From Lachnospiraceae bacterium (GTDB lineage: Bacteria; Bacillota; Clostridia; Lachnospirales; Lachnospiraceae), in the NCBI GenBank assembly GCA_024684055.1, contig JAIKXN010000023.1:53366-117365 (forward strand): a DNA stretch of 64,000 nucleotides. Reading direction: 5' to 3'. The translations under genes were made by a program, and so were the position numbers. Positions 9,466 to 17,841 of the stretch are shown in pieces. Below the pieces are notes generated by a model. The model saw nothing but the letters and a program-made list of their open reading frames with translations. It did no database searches and was not told where the DNA came from. Position 1 is the stretch's first letter; every line of letters begins with the position of its first letter.

Positions 9466-11169
9466 TTATCTTTGTACTCTTCCCGAAGCATCGCCTTTTG
9501 CGAGTTTTTCGACTTCTGCAACGCTTACGAAATTGTAGTCGCCTTCGATCGAATGTTTAAGGCAGCTTGCCGCAACGGCAAATTCTATTGTTTCCTGCAT
9601 TCCGTATTCATGCATAAGCGAGTAAATAAGGCCGGCACCGAATGAATCTCCGCCGCCTACTCTGTCTACAATGTGAACGTTATACTTTTTGCTGAAGTAA
9701 TAATCATTTCCGTCATAAAGCATGGCGCCCCATCTGTTATCGCTCGCCGAAATCGATTCGCGAAGAGTGATTGCAACAAAAGAAAATCCGAATCTTTTAA
9801 CGAGCTCATCGGCAACATATTTATAGCCTTCGGAATTGATCGTTCCGCCGGTAACATCGGTATCGGGAGCCTTGATCTTGAATACGTCGTTTGCATCTTC
9901 TTCATTCGCTATGCATACGTCAACATACTCGCAGAGTTTTCCCATAACTTCTCCCGCTTTTTCCCTGTTCCAGAGTTTGTTCCTGTAATTAAGATCGCAG
10001 CTTATGATAATTCCTTTTTCCTTTGCAGCCTTACATGCATCAAGACATATTTCAGCAGTTTCGTCGCTCAGCGCGGGAGTTATTCCGGTAAAATGAAACC
10101 ACTTAACTCCTTCGAAAATCTTATCCCAGTCAAAGTCACTTCTCTTTGCTTCAGCTATTGCGGAATTTGCCCTGTCATAAATAACTTTTGACGGTCTCTG
10201 GGAAGCTCCTTTTTCAAGGTAATAAATACCTACCCTGTTTCCTCCTCTTACGATTTTTGAAGTATCCACTCCGTACTTTCTTAACGAATTTAATGCCATC
10301 TGACCTATCTCATGAGAAGGAAGTTTCGTAACAAAAGCGGTATCCATGCCAAAGTTGGCCAGCGATATGCTTACATTTGCTTCTCCGCCGCCAAAGGTGG
10401 CTTCAAATGAATCCGCCTGCACAAATCTTAAGTATCCTTCGGGAGCAAGTCTTAACATAAGCTCTCCGAATGTAACCGCCTTGCTGTCCGATATTCCGGA
10501 CAGATCGATTTTTTTCTTTTCAGCACTTTTTTCTTTGTTTTCATCTTTATGCAAAAGCTTAACGACATCTTCGGTAAGCTTTTTTATAACTTCAAAATTG
10601 CCTTCTTTAATCGCTTTGGAATCGATCATAAAACTTCCGCCGCAGGCAATGACATTTTTAAGAGCATAATATGAATCCATGTTGGCTTTGGAAATACCGC
10701 CTGTCGGCATGAATGACATCATATTATAAGGAGCGGAAAGAGCCTTTAACATCTTAACTCCGCCCGATGCTTCTGCAGGGAAGAATTTTACAGTTCTTAA
10801 TCCGAGCGTATAAGCTTTCTCGATATCACTCGGGCATGAACATCCGGGTATTACGGTAATATTTTTCTCAAGACAGTATTTAACCGTTTCCTCATTAAGT
10901 CCGGGACTGACTATAAACTCAGCTCCGGCTTCAATCGCAAGATCAACCTGGTCTTTGTTAAGAACGGTACCTGCGCCGACAAGCATGTCGGGATAAGCTT
11001 CTTTCATGGCTTTAATTACTTTTTCCGCATCGGGAAATCTGAAAGTAACTTCCGCACAGGGGAGTCCTCCCTCAACGAGCGCTTTCGCCAAAGGAAGAGC
11101 ATTCTTTGGATTCTCGAGCGCTATAACGGGTATCATTTTCAATTCTTTGATTCTGTCATAAGTATTCAT
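9466..11169 (-). CDS. Bifunctional KDPG aldolase / 2-keto-3-deoxygluconate kinase fusion
   Basis: A single 567-residue polypeptide carries the last two steps of uronate breakdown. Residues 1-205 are a KDPG aldolase: Glu40 in CAEVTFR, GAGTVL (65-70), Schiff-base Lys128 in VKFFPAE and TGGIS (156-160). A charged Lys/Glu linker (about 206-222) leads to a PfkB-family sugar kinase (228-567) with GGGEANV (260-266) and the catalytic GGGDSFGAG (505-513, Asp508). The order is kinase after aldolase, so the protein phosphorylates KDG and then cleaves KDPG to pyruvate and glyceraldehyde-3-phosphate. These are normally separate genes (kdgK, kdgA). No internal stop or restart is needed, so this is a true fusion. 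Confidence 0.92.
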   Translation of the reverse strand: MNTYDRIKELKMIPVIALENPKNALPLAKALVEGGLPCAEVTFRFPDAEKVIKAMKEAYPDMLVGAGTVLNKDQVDLAIEAGAEFIVSPGLNEETVKYCLEKNITVIPGCSCPSDIEKAYTLGLRTVKFFPAEASGGVKMLKALSAPYNMMSFMPTGGISKANMDSYYALKNVIACGGSFMIDSKAIKEGNFEVIKKLTEDVVKLLHKDENKEKSAEKKKIDLSGISDSKAVTFGELMLRLAPEGYLRFVQADSFEATFGGGEANVSISLANFGMDTAFVTKLPSHEIGQMALNSLRKYGVDTSKIVRGGNRVGIYYLEKGASQRPSKVIYDRANSAIAEAKRSDFDWDKIFEGVKWFHFTGITPALSDETAEICLDACKAAKEKGIIISCDLNYRNKLWNREKAGEVMGKLCEYVDVCIANEEDANDVFKIKAPDTDVTGGTINSEGYKYVADELVKRFGFSFVAITLRESISASDNRWGAMLYDGNDYYFSKKYNVHIVDRVGGGDSFGAGLIYSLMHEYGMQETIEFAVAASCLKHSIEGDYNFVSVAEVEKLAKGDASGRVQR

Positions 11170-11190
11170 ATTGTCCTCTTTTCGTAAAAA

Positions 11191-11226
11191 GACCGGATCT
11201 CAATATTGCAAACTGATCATCCGGTC
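11191..11226 (-). terminator. Stem-loop between uxuA and the aldolase-kinase gene
   Basis: An 8-bp perfect inverted repeat (GACCGGAT / ATCCGGTC) with a 20-nt loop. On the minus strand it is followed by TTTTT. It lies in the 79-nt gap after uxuA and may act as a partial terminator or an mRNA-processing stem. Confidence 0.5.
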
Positions 11227-11248
11227 ATTTCGATTTTATATGTATTTA

Positions 11249-12322
11249 TTAAGCATTTTTTGCATTTTTATCTATTGCTTCCCAGAGTCCCTGAAGATAT
11301 ACGGCACCGAGTGCTCTGTCATAAAGGCCGTATCCCGGCATTGCCTTTTCTCCCCAGATCATTCTTCCATGGTCAGGTCTCATGATTCCGTCAAATCCGC
11401 TGTCATAAAGCGCTTTCATGATCGCATACATATCAAAATCTCCGTCGCTCGAAAGATGAGCCGATTCCTCGAAATTAGTAGGTGAAATAAATTTAAGGTT
11501 TCTTACATGTGCGAAATGTATTCTGCCTTTGATCGCATGTATCGTATCAACAATGTCATTGTCAAGATTTGTTCCGTATGAACCGGTACATAAAGTAACT
11601 CCGTTATGAACATTGTCTACGGCTTTAAGCATTTTTAAGATCTGCTCTTTGTTTGTTATGATCCTAGAGAGTCCGTAAACGCTCCATGCGGGATCGTCGG
11701 GATGTATAGCCATGTTAATATCGTATTTGTCACAGACAGGCATTATTGCCTTTAAGAAATACACAAGATTGTCGAAAAGTCTGTCGGCATCTACATCTTT
11801 ATAAAGTTCAAAAAGTTCTTTCACCTGAGCCATTCTATCAGGTTCCCATCCGGGAAGAACATATCCGTTGCATTCCTTGTTAAGCGAATTAAAAATATCG
11901 TTCGGATTGATCCTGTCAACCGCTTCCTGCGTGTATGCCATTACGGTAGATCCGTCTTCTCTTACTCTGGCAAGTTCAGTTCTGGTCCAGTCAAAAACCG
12001 GCATAAAGTTATAACATACCGTATGTATACCTTCTTCACCCAGATTTGTCAGTGTCTGAATGTAATTATCGATATATTGGTCTCTGTCAGAAGCTCCGAT
12101 TTTTATGGCATCACATACATTAACACTTTCAATTCCGGATATTTTCAAACCGGCATCTTCAACTTCTTTTTTCAGAGCTTTGATTTCCTCTGCCTTCCAG
12201 ACTTCTCCGGGAGTTGTATCATATAACGTCGTTATAATACCTTTCACTCCGGGTATCTGTCTGATCTGCTGCAAGGTAACCGAATCAAACTTTGATCCGA
12301 ACCATCTGAATGTCATTTCCAT
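11249..12322 (-). CDS. uxuA: Mannonate dehydratase
   Basis: Converts D-mannonate to 2-keto-3-deoxygluconate in the cytosol, using a divalent metal in a TIM-barrel. The 357-residue product has the usual UxuA opening (MTFRWFG near the N-terminus), the conserved CTGSYG block near residue 242 and the HVRN metal-binding block near residue 270. The C-terminal region includes the MRPDHGR segment typical of the family. The start has an AGAGGAC site. It lies directly upstream of the fused aldolase-kinase and the fructuronate reductase, giving a complete order of consecutive pathway steps. Confidence 0.93.
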   Translation of the reverse strand: MEMTFRWFGSKFDSVTLQQIRQIPGVKGIITTLYDTTPGEVWKAEEIKALKKEVEDAGLKISGIESVNVCDAIKIGASDRDQYIDNYIQTLTNLGEEGIHTVCYNFMPVFDWTRTELARVREDGSTVMAYTQEAVDRINPNDIFNSLNKECNGYVLPGWEPDRMAQVKELFELYKDVDADRLFDNLVYFLKAIMPVCDKYDINMAIHPDDPAWSVYGLSRIITNKEQILKMLKAVDNVHNGVTLCTGSYGTNLDNDIVDTIHAIKGRIHFAHVRNLKFISPTNFEESAHLSSDGDFDMYAIMKALYDSGFDGIMRPDHGRMIWGEKAMPGYGLYDRALGAVYLQGLWEAIDKNAKNA

Positions 12323-12596
12323 GAATAAATGTCCTCTTAATCAATGTTATTGGAATCATTTAAAACAAACTTAAATTTGTCTATATTCTTTGAAAAGAAA
12401 AAGGATAAACAAATGCACTGTTTCTTTTCAAATATGAACTTTCTTAAAACATACTTTTTTAGTGTATACGAAATATTAAGAAAAATCAAAAATATCTTTT
12501 CCTTAAATAATCCAAACATAAACGTTAAAGTACCGATTTTTCTTTTTTAAAACAATTTATTGGCAATGCTTCACGGACATTACGATTTTTATGAAT
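12323..12596 (-). other. AT-rich leader region upstream of uxuA
   Basis: This stretch holds no convincing gene. A 10-bp inverted repeat (TGAAAAGAAA at 12391-12400 and TTTCTTTTCA at 12421-12430) with a 20-nt loop lies in the probable uxuA leader. A GTATAC-centred sequence at 12460-12474 resembles a degenerate copy of the palindrome in front of the sugar importer. No clear promoter was resolved. Confidence 0.35.
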
Positions 12597-12932
12597 TTAT
12601 TCTTCACAATATCCGTAAATCATATCATATTCGTCTTCGACAACATTACCGTTTTTTATGATAATGCTTAATTTATACATGTTTTTTTCGCCGTCTTTAC
12701 TGATTTCAGGGCAAAAAAAATTAAAACCCGTTGATATTTCATCGGATTCAATCGGTGTACCTGACCGATAAATTTCAATTCTGTCTTTCGACAAATCTCT
12801 GACAACAAGATCGTATTTTAATCCCACAGAGTTTATGCAATTTATACTGACATTCGTATGCCAGGAATATTTATCATTTCGTGTATTAGAGTATTTTCCG
12901 CTTTCGGGAACAAATCCTGCTTTTGAATTCAT
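12597..12932 (-). CDS. Small hypothetical protein, uncertain
   Basis: An open frame of 111 codons, not recognised. The predicted protein is polar, without signal peptide or membrane helix, and alternates charged and aromatic residues as in a small beta-rich domain. No good ribosome site precedes the ATG, and the upstream sequence is an AT run. It fills the gap between the binding-protein gene and uxuA. It may be a real small protein, or a remnant of a larger one since the frame lacks a clear start. Confidence 0.35.
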   Translation of the reverse strand: MNSKAGFVPESGKYSNTRNDKYSWHTNVSINCINSVGLKYDLVVRDLSKDRIEIYRSGTPIESDEISTGFNFFCPEISKDGEKNMYKLSIIIKNGNVVEDEYDMIYGYCEE

Positions 12933-13005
12933 TAACTTATATAAATATATATACTTGCCGTAATATCAGACCGGCGTAACAAGTTTTAGTCTTTTCATTG
13001 TTTCT

Positions 13006-13040
13006 TTGCATAAAAGGGGGAGGAACCCCCTTTTATGCAA
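13006..13040 (-). terminator. Strong stem-loop after the solute-binding protein gene
   Basis: A 15-bp perfect stem (TTGCATAAAAGGGGG and its complement) with a 5-nt loop lies 12 nt past the binding-protein stop. No classic T-run follows on the minus strand, so it may protect the 3' end of the binding-protein mRNA as well as, or instead of, terminating. Confidence 0.7.
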
Positions 13041-13052
13041 ATTGTAAATTAT

Positions 13053-14810
13053 TTATCTTGCGTTGATTTCGTTGTAAAGTTTAACAAGATTCTGTGCGTT
13101 GGCGTCATCACATGACTTAATGTAGTTATCCCATTCTGCATTGATATCTTTCTTACCTGTTACGAAATTAAGAGTCCATGTGTTGATGTTGTCAACAAGA
13201 GGAGTCTTCCAGAGGTTGATCTGCTCGTTTTCATCAGGTGTGCTTGCAAGAGCGGGTGTAAGAGGTCTAATATCTCTGTAATCTGCGATTCTCTTGGATA
13301 AATCCTGAAGTTCGGGTGTTAAGTTGTCATCTCTCTGATCTACCCTGTGGCCATACCAGAAGTTACCGCCTGCATAACCGAATTCAAGTCTCATATCCTT
13401 GTTGTCTGTCTCATCATCGGGAGTAGGATCGCTGTAGCCCAAACCGCCGCAGTACCATCCGTCCGCAAGAACTTTCTGTCCGTTAACTACGTTATATGTT
13501 TCGCCTTCGATACCCCATTTGCAAAGATCGTAAGCTTCATCTGAGTAGAATAACCAGTCAACGAAGCGAAGCATCTTAATGAAATCTTCTTCGCCGAGTT
13601 CATCATATGCTCTCTTGGAGATCATAACACCGTTTTCAAGTCTTGAGTTTTCTGCCATGTAGTTGTTGCTTCCCTTAGGAGATACAACAAGATATGTTTC
13701 ATATGTCTTGTCGCCCATACCTTCTGCAAGGCCTGCATTGAATGCAGCTACCTGGCCACGGTTAACAGACATGATGGCTGTTTCGCCACGATAGAACTTG
13801 TTTGTTGCTACAGAATCATCCTGAGTAAATGTTTCGGGATCAAGGATTCCGCCTGCAACGAATTTATTTGCTACAGTAACAAATTCTTTGAAGTTGTCAG
13901 TTGTAGATGCAAGATACCATTCATCTTTGGCTGCATCATACTGCATACAGTCGCCTACTGCCCATCCTGAAGGAACACCGTAAGCAGAACCCATAATCTT
14001 AAGAAGGTTACCGCCGGATCCCTGTCCAGATTCCTGTCCGCACCAGAGGTCAGACCAGATATAATCTTTTTCTGAGCAGATTCCTTCGCTTACCATGTAA
14101 GCTTTAACCTTAACAAGTGCATCGTAAAGATCATCATATGTCCAGTCTTTTTCGATAGCAGCAACATCTACGCCTGCACCTTCAAAAAGATCTTTTCTGA
14201 TAATGAATGTGTAATCCTGGTTAGGTGACTCATGCATACCGGGAAGTCTGTAGAAGTTTCCGTCGTTACGGATGATCGTATCAAGATCGGCCTGCATATC
14301 ATAATCATCAACGAATTTTGTAAAGTTGGGCATAAACTGTGTCCACTTTGATACGGGAACGATAGCTCCGCCGTCTACATATCTTGACTCATCATAAGTC
14401 TTGGGGATGATGTAAGGTGCATCACCTGCGTTGATGGAAAGAGCAATCTTGTCATTATAGTCATTTGAATCGATGGCTGTAAGTTCAAGAGTAACATTTG
14501 TTTTCTCTTTGATCTTAGCAAATACACCGTTTGTTACCCAGTTGTCTGTCATGGGATACCATGAAGCATCCGAGAAAGACATGGGATATGTCACAGGTGT
14601 TTCGGAATAGAAATGCTCACCGAAAGTGTAATCAAGTTCTTCTTCAGGTGCAGCATCCGTATCTTCCGAATCGTTTCCGGCGTTGTCAATAGCTGTCTGA
14701 CTGGGAGCAGGTTCTTCAACCTTGCCGCCGTTGCCGGAATTGGTACATGCCGAAAGCGAAGCAGCTACAACGCTGGCCGCAAGCATAGCACTCATAAACT
14801 TTTTTTTCAT
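13053..14810 (-). CDS. Extracellular sugar-binding lipoprotein (LplA-like)
   Basis: Solute-binding protein of a carbohydrate ABC importer, anchored to the outer face of the membrane by lipidation. The signal peptide ends in lipobox LSAC with Cys22, followed by an acidic, low-complexity spacer. The 585-residue length and overall pattern match large LplA/YtcQ-like binding proteins for oligosaccharides rather than the shorter MalE type. It is the third gene of the importer operon, behind both permeases, with a strong AAAGGAGG site and a 3' stem-loop. Given its neighbours, aldouronate-type xylo-oligosaccharides are the likely ligand (inference). Confidence 0.9.
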   Translation of the reverse strand: MKKKFMSAMLAASVVAASLSACTNSGNGGKVEEPAPSQTAIDNAGNDSEDTDAAPEEELDYTFGEHFYSETPVTYPMSFSDASWYPMTDNWVTNGVFAKIKEKTNVTLELTAIDSNDYNDKIALSINAGDAPYIIPKTYDESRYVDGGAIVPVSKWTQFMPNFTKFVDDYDMQADLDTIIRNDGNFYRLPGMHESPNQDYTFIIRKDLFEGAGVDVAAIEKDWTYDDLYDALVKVKAYMVSEGICSEKDYIWSDLWCGQESGQGSGGNLLKIMGSAYGVPSGWAVGDCMQYDAAKDEWYLASTTDNFKEFVTVANKFVAGGILDPETFTQDDSVATNKFYRGETAIMSVNRGQVAAFNAGLAEGMGDKTYETYLVVSPKGSNNYMAENSRLENGVMISKRAYDELGEEDFIKMLRFVDWLFYSDEAYDLCKWGIEGETYNVVNGQKVLADGWYCGGLGYSDPTPDDETDNKDMRLEFGYAGGNFWYGHRVDQRDDNLTPELQDLSKRIADYRDIRPLTPALASTPDENEQINLWKTPLVDNINTWTLNFVTGKKDINAEWDNYIKSCDDANAQNLVKLYNEINAR

Positions 14811-14887
14811 TTGAGGTTCCTCCTTTGTTTCTTTGGATTAATCTCCCCCACGAAGAAATAATCCGATTATGTTACTTTATCTTTTAT

Positions 14888-15829
14888 TTATCCCTTAACA
14901 CCACCGAGCATCATTCCCTGAACGAAATACTTCTGGATGAAGGGGTAAACACATATGATGGGTACAGCCATCAAAACCATCGAGCATGATTTAATGTTGG
15001 CTGCAATCTGCATATTCTCCTGCGATGCAACGCCGGGATCCGCAGATGTTGAAGCACCGATGATGATCTGACGAAGATGGTATGCAACAGGCCATTTGCT
15101 TCTGTCTTCCAGATAAAGGAAAGCATTGAACCAGTTGCTCCAGTATCCTGCCATGTAGAAAAGAACCATCGTTGCCATTATCGGTTTTGAAATCGGAAGC
15201 ACGATCCTGAAGAAAACTCCGTACTTCGACAAACCGTCAATTTCTCCCGCTTCCTCAAGTTCGTGAGGAAGGCTTGCGAAGAATGATTTCATAAGCAGTA
15301 CGTAATATGTTCCGATAAGTCCCGGAAGAATAAATGCGAAAACCGTATTTCTCAATCCGAGTGTTGTCATCAAGATGTAGTTCGGGATCATTCCGCCGCC
15401 GAAGTACATTGTGAAAATAATGAAAGGAACAAAGAATTTATTAAGTCTTAAGTTCGGTTTTGAAAGCGGATAAGCAAGCATTGCCGAAAAAAGAACCGAG
15501 AAAAACGTACCTATTACCGCATAAAGAACCGTATTCTTGTAATACCCGAGGAAATCGCCTTTTGTTAAAACCGATTTATATGTTGTAAAGTTGAAGCCTA
15601 CCGGTATGATGGATACCTGGCCTTTGATGATCGCCGCTTCCGACGAGAAGGACTGCGCAACAAGATAAAGGAAAGGATAAAGCGTTGCAGCACATATAAA
15701 GCCCATTATTATTACATTGAAAACACGGAAAACGTTGTACTGCCAGGACTCTTTTACTTTTGCACCCTGTTTTATTTTTCTTTCTTTTCCGTCAACTTTT
15801 AATTTGATTGAAGCATTGTTGTCTGTCAT
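14888..15829 (-). CDS. Carbohydrate ABC importer permease (LplC/YtcP-like)
   Basis: Integral membrane permease of 313 residues with about six helices after a cytosolic N-terminus. The EAA loop that contacts the ATPase is readable around residues 190-215 (EEAGEIDGLSKYGVFF...). The C-terminus VQGMMLGGVKG is typical of LplC/YtcP proteins. It follows the partner permease by 12 nt. No ABC ATPase gene is present in the cluster, as is usual for this family, which shares a housekeeping MsmX-type ATPase. Confidence 0.9.
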   Translation of the reverse strand: MTDNNASIKLKVDGKERKIKQGAKVKESWQYNVFRVFNVIIMGFICAATLYPFLYLVAQSFSSEAAIIKGQVSIIPVGFNFTTYKSVLTKGDFLGYYKNTVLYAVIGTFFSVLFSAMLAYPLSKPNLRLNKFFVPFIIFTMYFGGGMIPNYILMTTLGLRNTVFAFILPGLIGTYYVLLMKSFFASLPHELEEAGEIDGLSKYGVFFRIVLPISKPIMATMVLFYMAGYWSNWFNAFLYLEDRSKWPVAYHLRQIIIGASTSADPGVASQENMQIAANIKSCSMVLMAVPIICVYPFIQKYFVQGMMLGGVKG

Positions 15830-15841
15830 TTCCTTATCTCC

Positions 15842-16828
15842 TTACCAAAGTGATTCTCCGGATACTTTCTTCGATGAGAAGTTAGCTACCGTCAGCAATA
15901 TAAGATTCAGCAAACCTTCGAACAAACCAACCGCAGTTGCATACGAATAGTTACCGGAATACACACCCATTCGATAAACGTAAGTTGATACGATATCCGA
16001 TGTTTCATATGTCATGGGGTTGTAAAGAAGGAATACTTTTTCAAAAGCTCCGCCCGAACCAACCATGCCGCCGATATCAAGGATAAGTAATGTTGCGATC
16101 GTAGGAAGAATGCAGGGAATGGTAACATGCAGAACCTGCTGGAAATGTGAAGCGCCGTCAACTTTTGCTGCTTCATAAAGCTCAGGGTTGATACCCGCTA
16201 TCGCTGCAAGGTAAAGGATACTTCCCCAGCCAAGTCCCTGCCAGATTCCGCTGACAACGAATATCGTCGGGAACCATTTCGGAAGAGCTATAAACTCGAT
16301 TGCCTGTTGTCCCAGATTAACAAGCATTGTGTTTATGGGTCCGCTGGTGGAGAGCAGTTCCTTGATCATACCTGCAACGATAACCATCGAAATGAAGTGA
16401 GGCAGGTAAGAAACTGTCTGGACAAACTTCTTCCAGGGCAGCCATTTGATCTCGTTTAAAAGTAAAGCGAAGATCAAAGTCAGCGGGAATCTAACCAGGA
16501 GGTATGAGAAATTGAGGATCAGCGTATTTCCGAATGCTCTTCTGAAAGCGGGATCTCCGAGAAACTGTTTGAAATATTTAAAGCCTGACCACTGCGAACC
16601 GAAAAGATTGCCGCCTGCGCTGTATTTTCTGAAAGCGATAATATTTCCTGCCATGGGCAGATAACGGAATACTACGTAATATGCAACGGGAATGATAAGG
16701 AAAGTGTAGATTACCCAGTTCTTCCTAAGATGCTTTCCCATATCCTTAGTCCATGCAAGGACTCTCTCTCCTGTCGGCTTTTTTTCTTTTGCTTCGACAG
16801 ATATTACTTTCGATTCGCCTTTAGCCAT
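15842..16828 (-). CDS. Carbohydrate ABC importer permease (LplB-like)
   Basis: First gene of the importer operon, a 328-residue permease with a charged cytosolic N-terminus and about six membrane helices. Its EAA loop lies around residues 217-240 (EAAKVDGASHFQQV...). LplB proteins pair with LplC and an LplA-type lipoprotein, exactly the set found here. The ATG at 16828 is preceded by GGAGG; the longer frame from a TTG at 16840 would overlap that site. A promoter with an overlapping palindrome lies just upstream. Confidence 0.9.
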   Translation of the reverse strand: MAKGESKVISVEAKEKKPTGERVLAWTKDMGKHLRKNWVIYTFLIIPVAYYVVFRYLPMAGNIIAFRKYSAGGNLFGSQWSGFKYFKQFLGDPAFRRAFGNTLILNFSYLLVRFPLTLIFALLLNEIKWLPWKKFVQTVSYLPHFISMVIVAGMIKELLSTSGPINTMLVNLGQQAIEFIALPKWFPTIFVVSGIWQGLGWGSILYLAAIAGINPELYEAAKVDGASHFQQVLHVTIPCILPTIATLLILDIGGMVGSGGAFEKVFLLYNPMTYETSDIVSTYVYRMGVYSGNYSYATAVGLFEGLLNLILLTVANFSSKKVSGESLW

Positions 16829-16859
16829 GATAACCTCCAAAAAACTTTTGAATATTAAT

Positions 16860-16893
16860 ATTATATTCTTCTAATATTCTTGTATACAAGTAT
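16860..16893 (-). promoter_or_regulatory. Importer promoter with GntR-like operator
   Basis: On the minus strand: TTGTAT (16884-16889), an 18-nt spacer and TATAAT (16860-16865). The -35 box lies within the 12-bp perfect palindrome CTTGTATACAAG (16879-16890). The wider sequence at 16876-16893, ATTCTTGTATACAAGTAT, differs at one position from the operator known for Bacillus GntR (ATACTTGTATACAAGTAT, from memory). The overlap with -35 suggests repression by the GntR/FCD protein encoded at 17164-17841. Confidence 0.7.
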
Positions 16894-17033
16894 ATTATGC
16901 TATATTTTTGTATATTTCTATTAGCAGATTATGCAAAATGAAATTTATTTTTTAGTGAAATTGCACTAAAAGAAGATTTATGTCAACCTTTTGAATTGTT
17001 ATGTTACTCTTCTCTTATTTGAATGACAAAAAA

Positions 17034-17057
17034 AGGAATCGATTTTCATCGATTCCT
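17034..17057 (-). terminator. Intrinsic terminator of the GH67-esterase-GntR operon
   Basis: A 10-bp perfect stem (AGGAATCGAT / ATCGATTCCT) with a 4-nt loop, followed on the minus strand by a seven-T tract. It lies about 105 nt past the gntR-type stop codon. Confidence 0.85.
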
Positions 17058-17163
17058 GAATTTCTTATTTCCGATTCTTGGTCTGATCAAATCTTGTAAA
17101 AAATTTAAGACGATTTTCTGATCAGCTCTCGAATAATCCTTTTTTTAAATCCTCTTTATCCAA

Positions 17164-17841
17164 TCAGCTCTTGTAATACTGAGGATATGCTTTCTTTATT
17201 TCTTCTTTGTCGATATCATATCTCGACAGATGTTTTTTCATAAGGCGCTTAGCCTCTTCTTTGTCTTTTCTCTTTATCGCTTCGAAAATAAGTTTATGGT
17301 CGTTTACGATTTTGGTATCCTTGACCGTGATAAGGGAAAGAGCACGCATTCTGTCATAATGGATCATCATTCCGGCTTTCATTGTATATGTTCTTTCCTT
17401 ATGGGCGATGATATATATCATTTTATGAAACTCATTATCAAGTTCAAAGATCTTGTCGGTTACATAGTTTTCAAGATAGAATTCCTGAAGTTTGACATTG
17501 GCCTCAAGATTCATGATATCTTCCGGTGTAGCCATATCACATGCAATTTCAACCACGGATATATCGAGAACCTCACGGATGAATCTCGATTCTTCAACAA
17601 GGTCGGGATCGATAAGTGCCACCATGCTTCCTCTCTGAGGATACGTTTCGATAACCTGCGAACGGTTTAGATCGATAAGCGCTTCCCTTAACGGAGTTCT
17701 GCTGACTCCTATCTCTTTGGCCAGTTCAGTTTCGCTTAAGAACTGTCCGGGCTTTAATTCAAGCGAAATAATATTCGTGCACAAAAACCTCGAGGCATAA
17801 TCTCTTGTAGATTCACCCGCAAGTTTTTCGACTTTGATCAT
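17164..17841 (-). CDS. GntR-family (FadR/FCD subfamily) regulator of the uronate locus
   Basis: A 225-residue transcription factor with an N-terminal winged helix (about 10-75; recognition region ELAKEIGVSRTPLREAL) and an all-helical FCD effector domain (about 85-215). This subfamily usually senses sugar acids or related metabolites and often acts as a repressor released by the inducer. Its start overlaps the end of the esterase gene by 4 nt (ATGA), so the two are translationally coupled. Likely targets are the palindromes at 16876-16893 and 21590-21607. The inducer may be glucuronate, fructuronate or an aldouronate (inference). Confidence 0.87.
   Translation of the reverse strand: MIKVEKLAGESTRDYASRFLCTNIISLELKPGQFLSETELAKEIGVSRTPLREALIDLNRSQVIETYPQRGSMVALIDPDLVEESRFIREVLDISVVEIACDMATPEDIMNLEANVKLQEFYLENYVTDKIFELDNEFHKMIYIIAHKERTYTMKAGMMIHYDRMRALSLITVKDTKIVNDHKLIFEAIKRKDKEEAKRLMKKHLSRYDIDKEEIKKAYPQYYKS

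Noticed and set aside
12337..12550. Two overlapping short frames on both strands in the uxuA leader
   Set aside because: AT-rich Lys/Phe/Ile sequence without ribosome sites; they cover the probable promoter and inverted repeat of uxuA.
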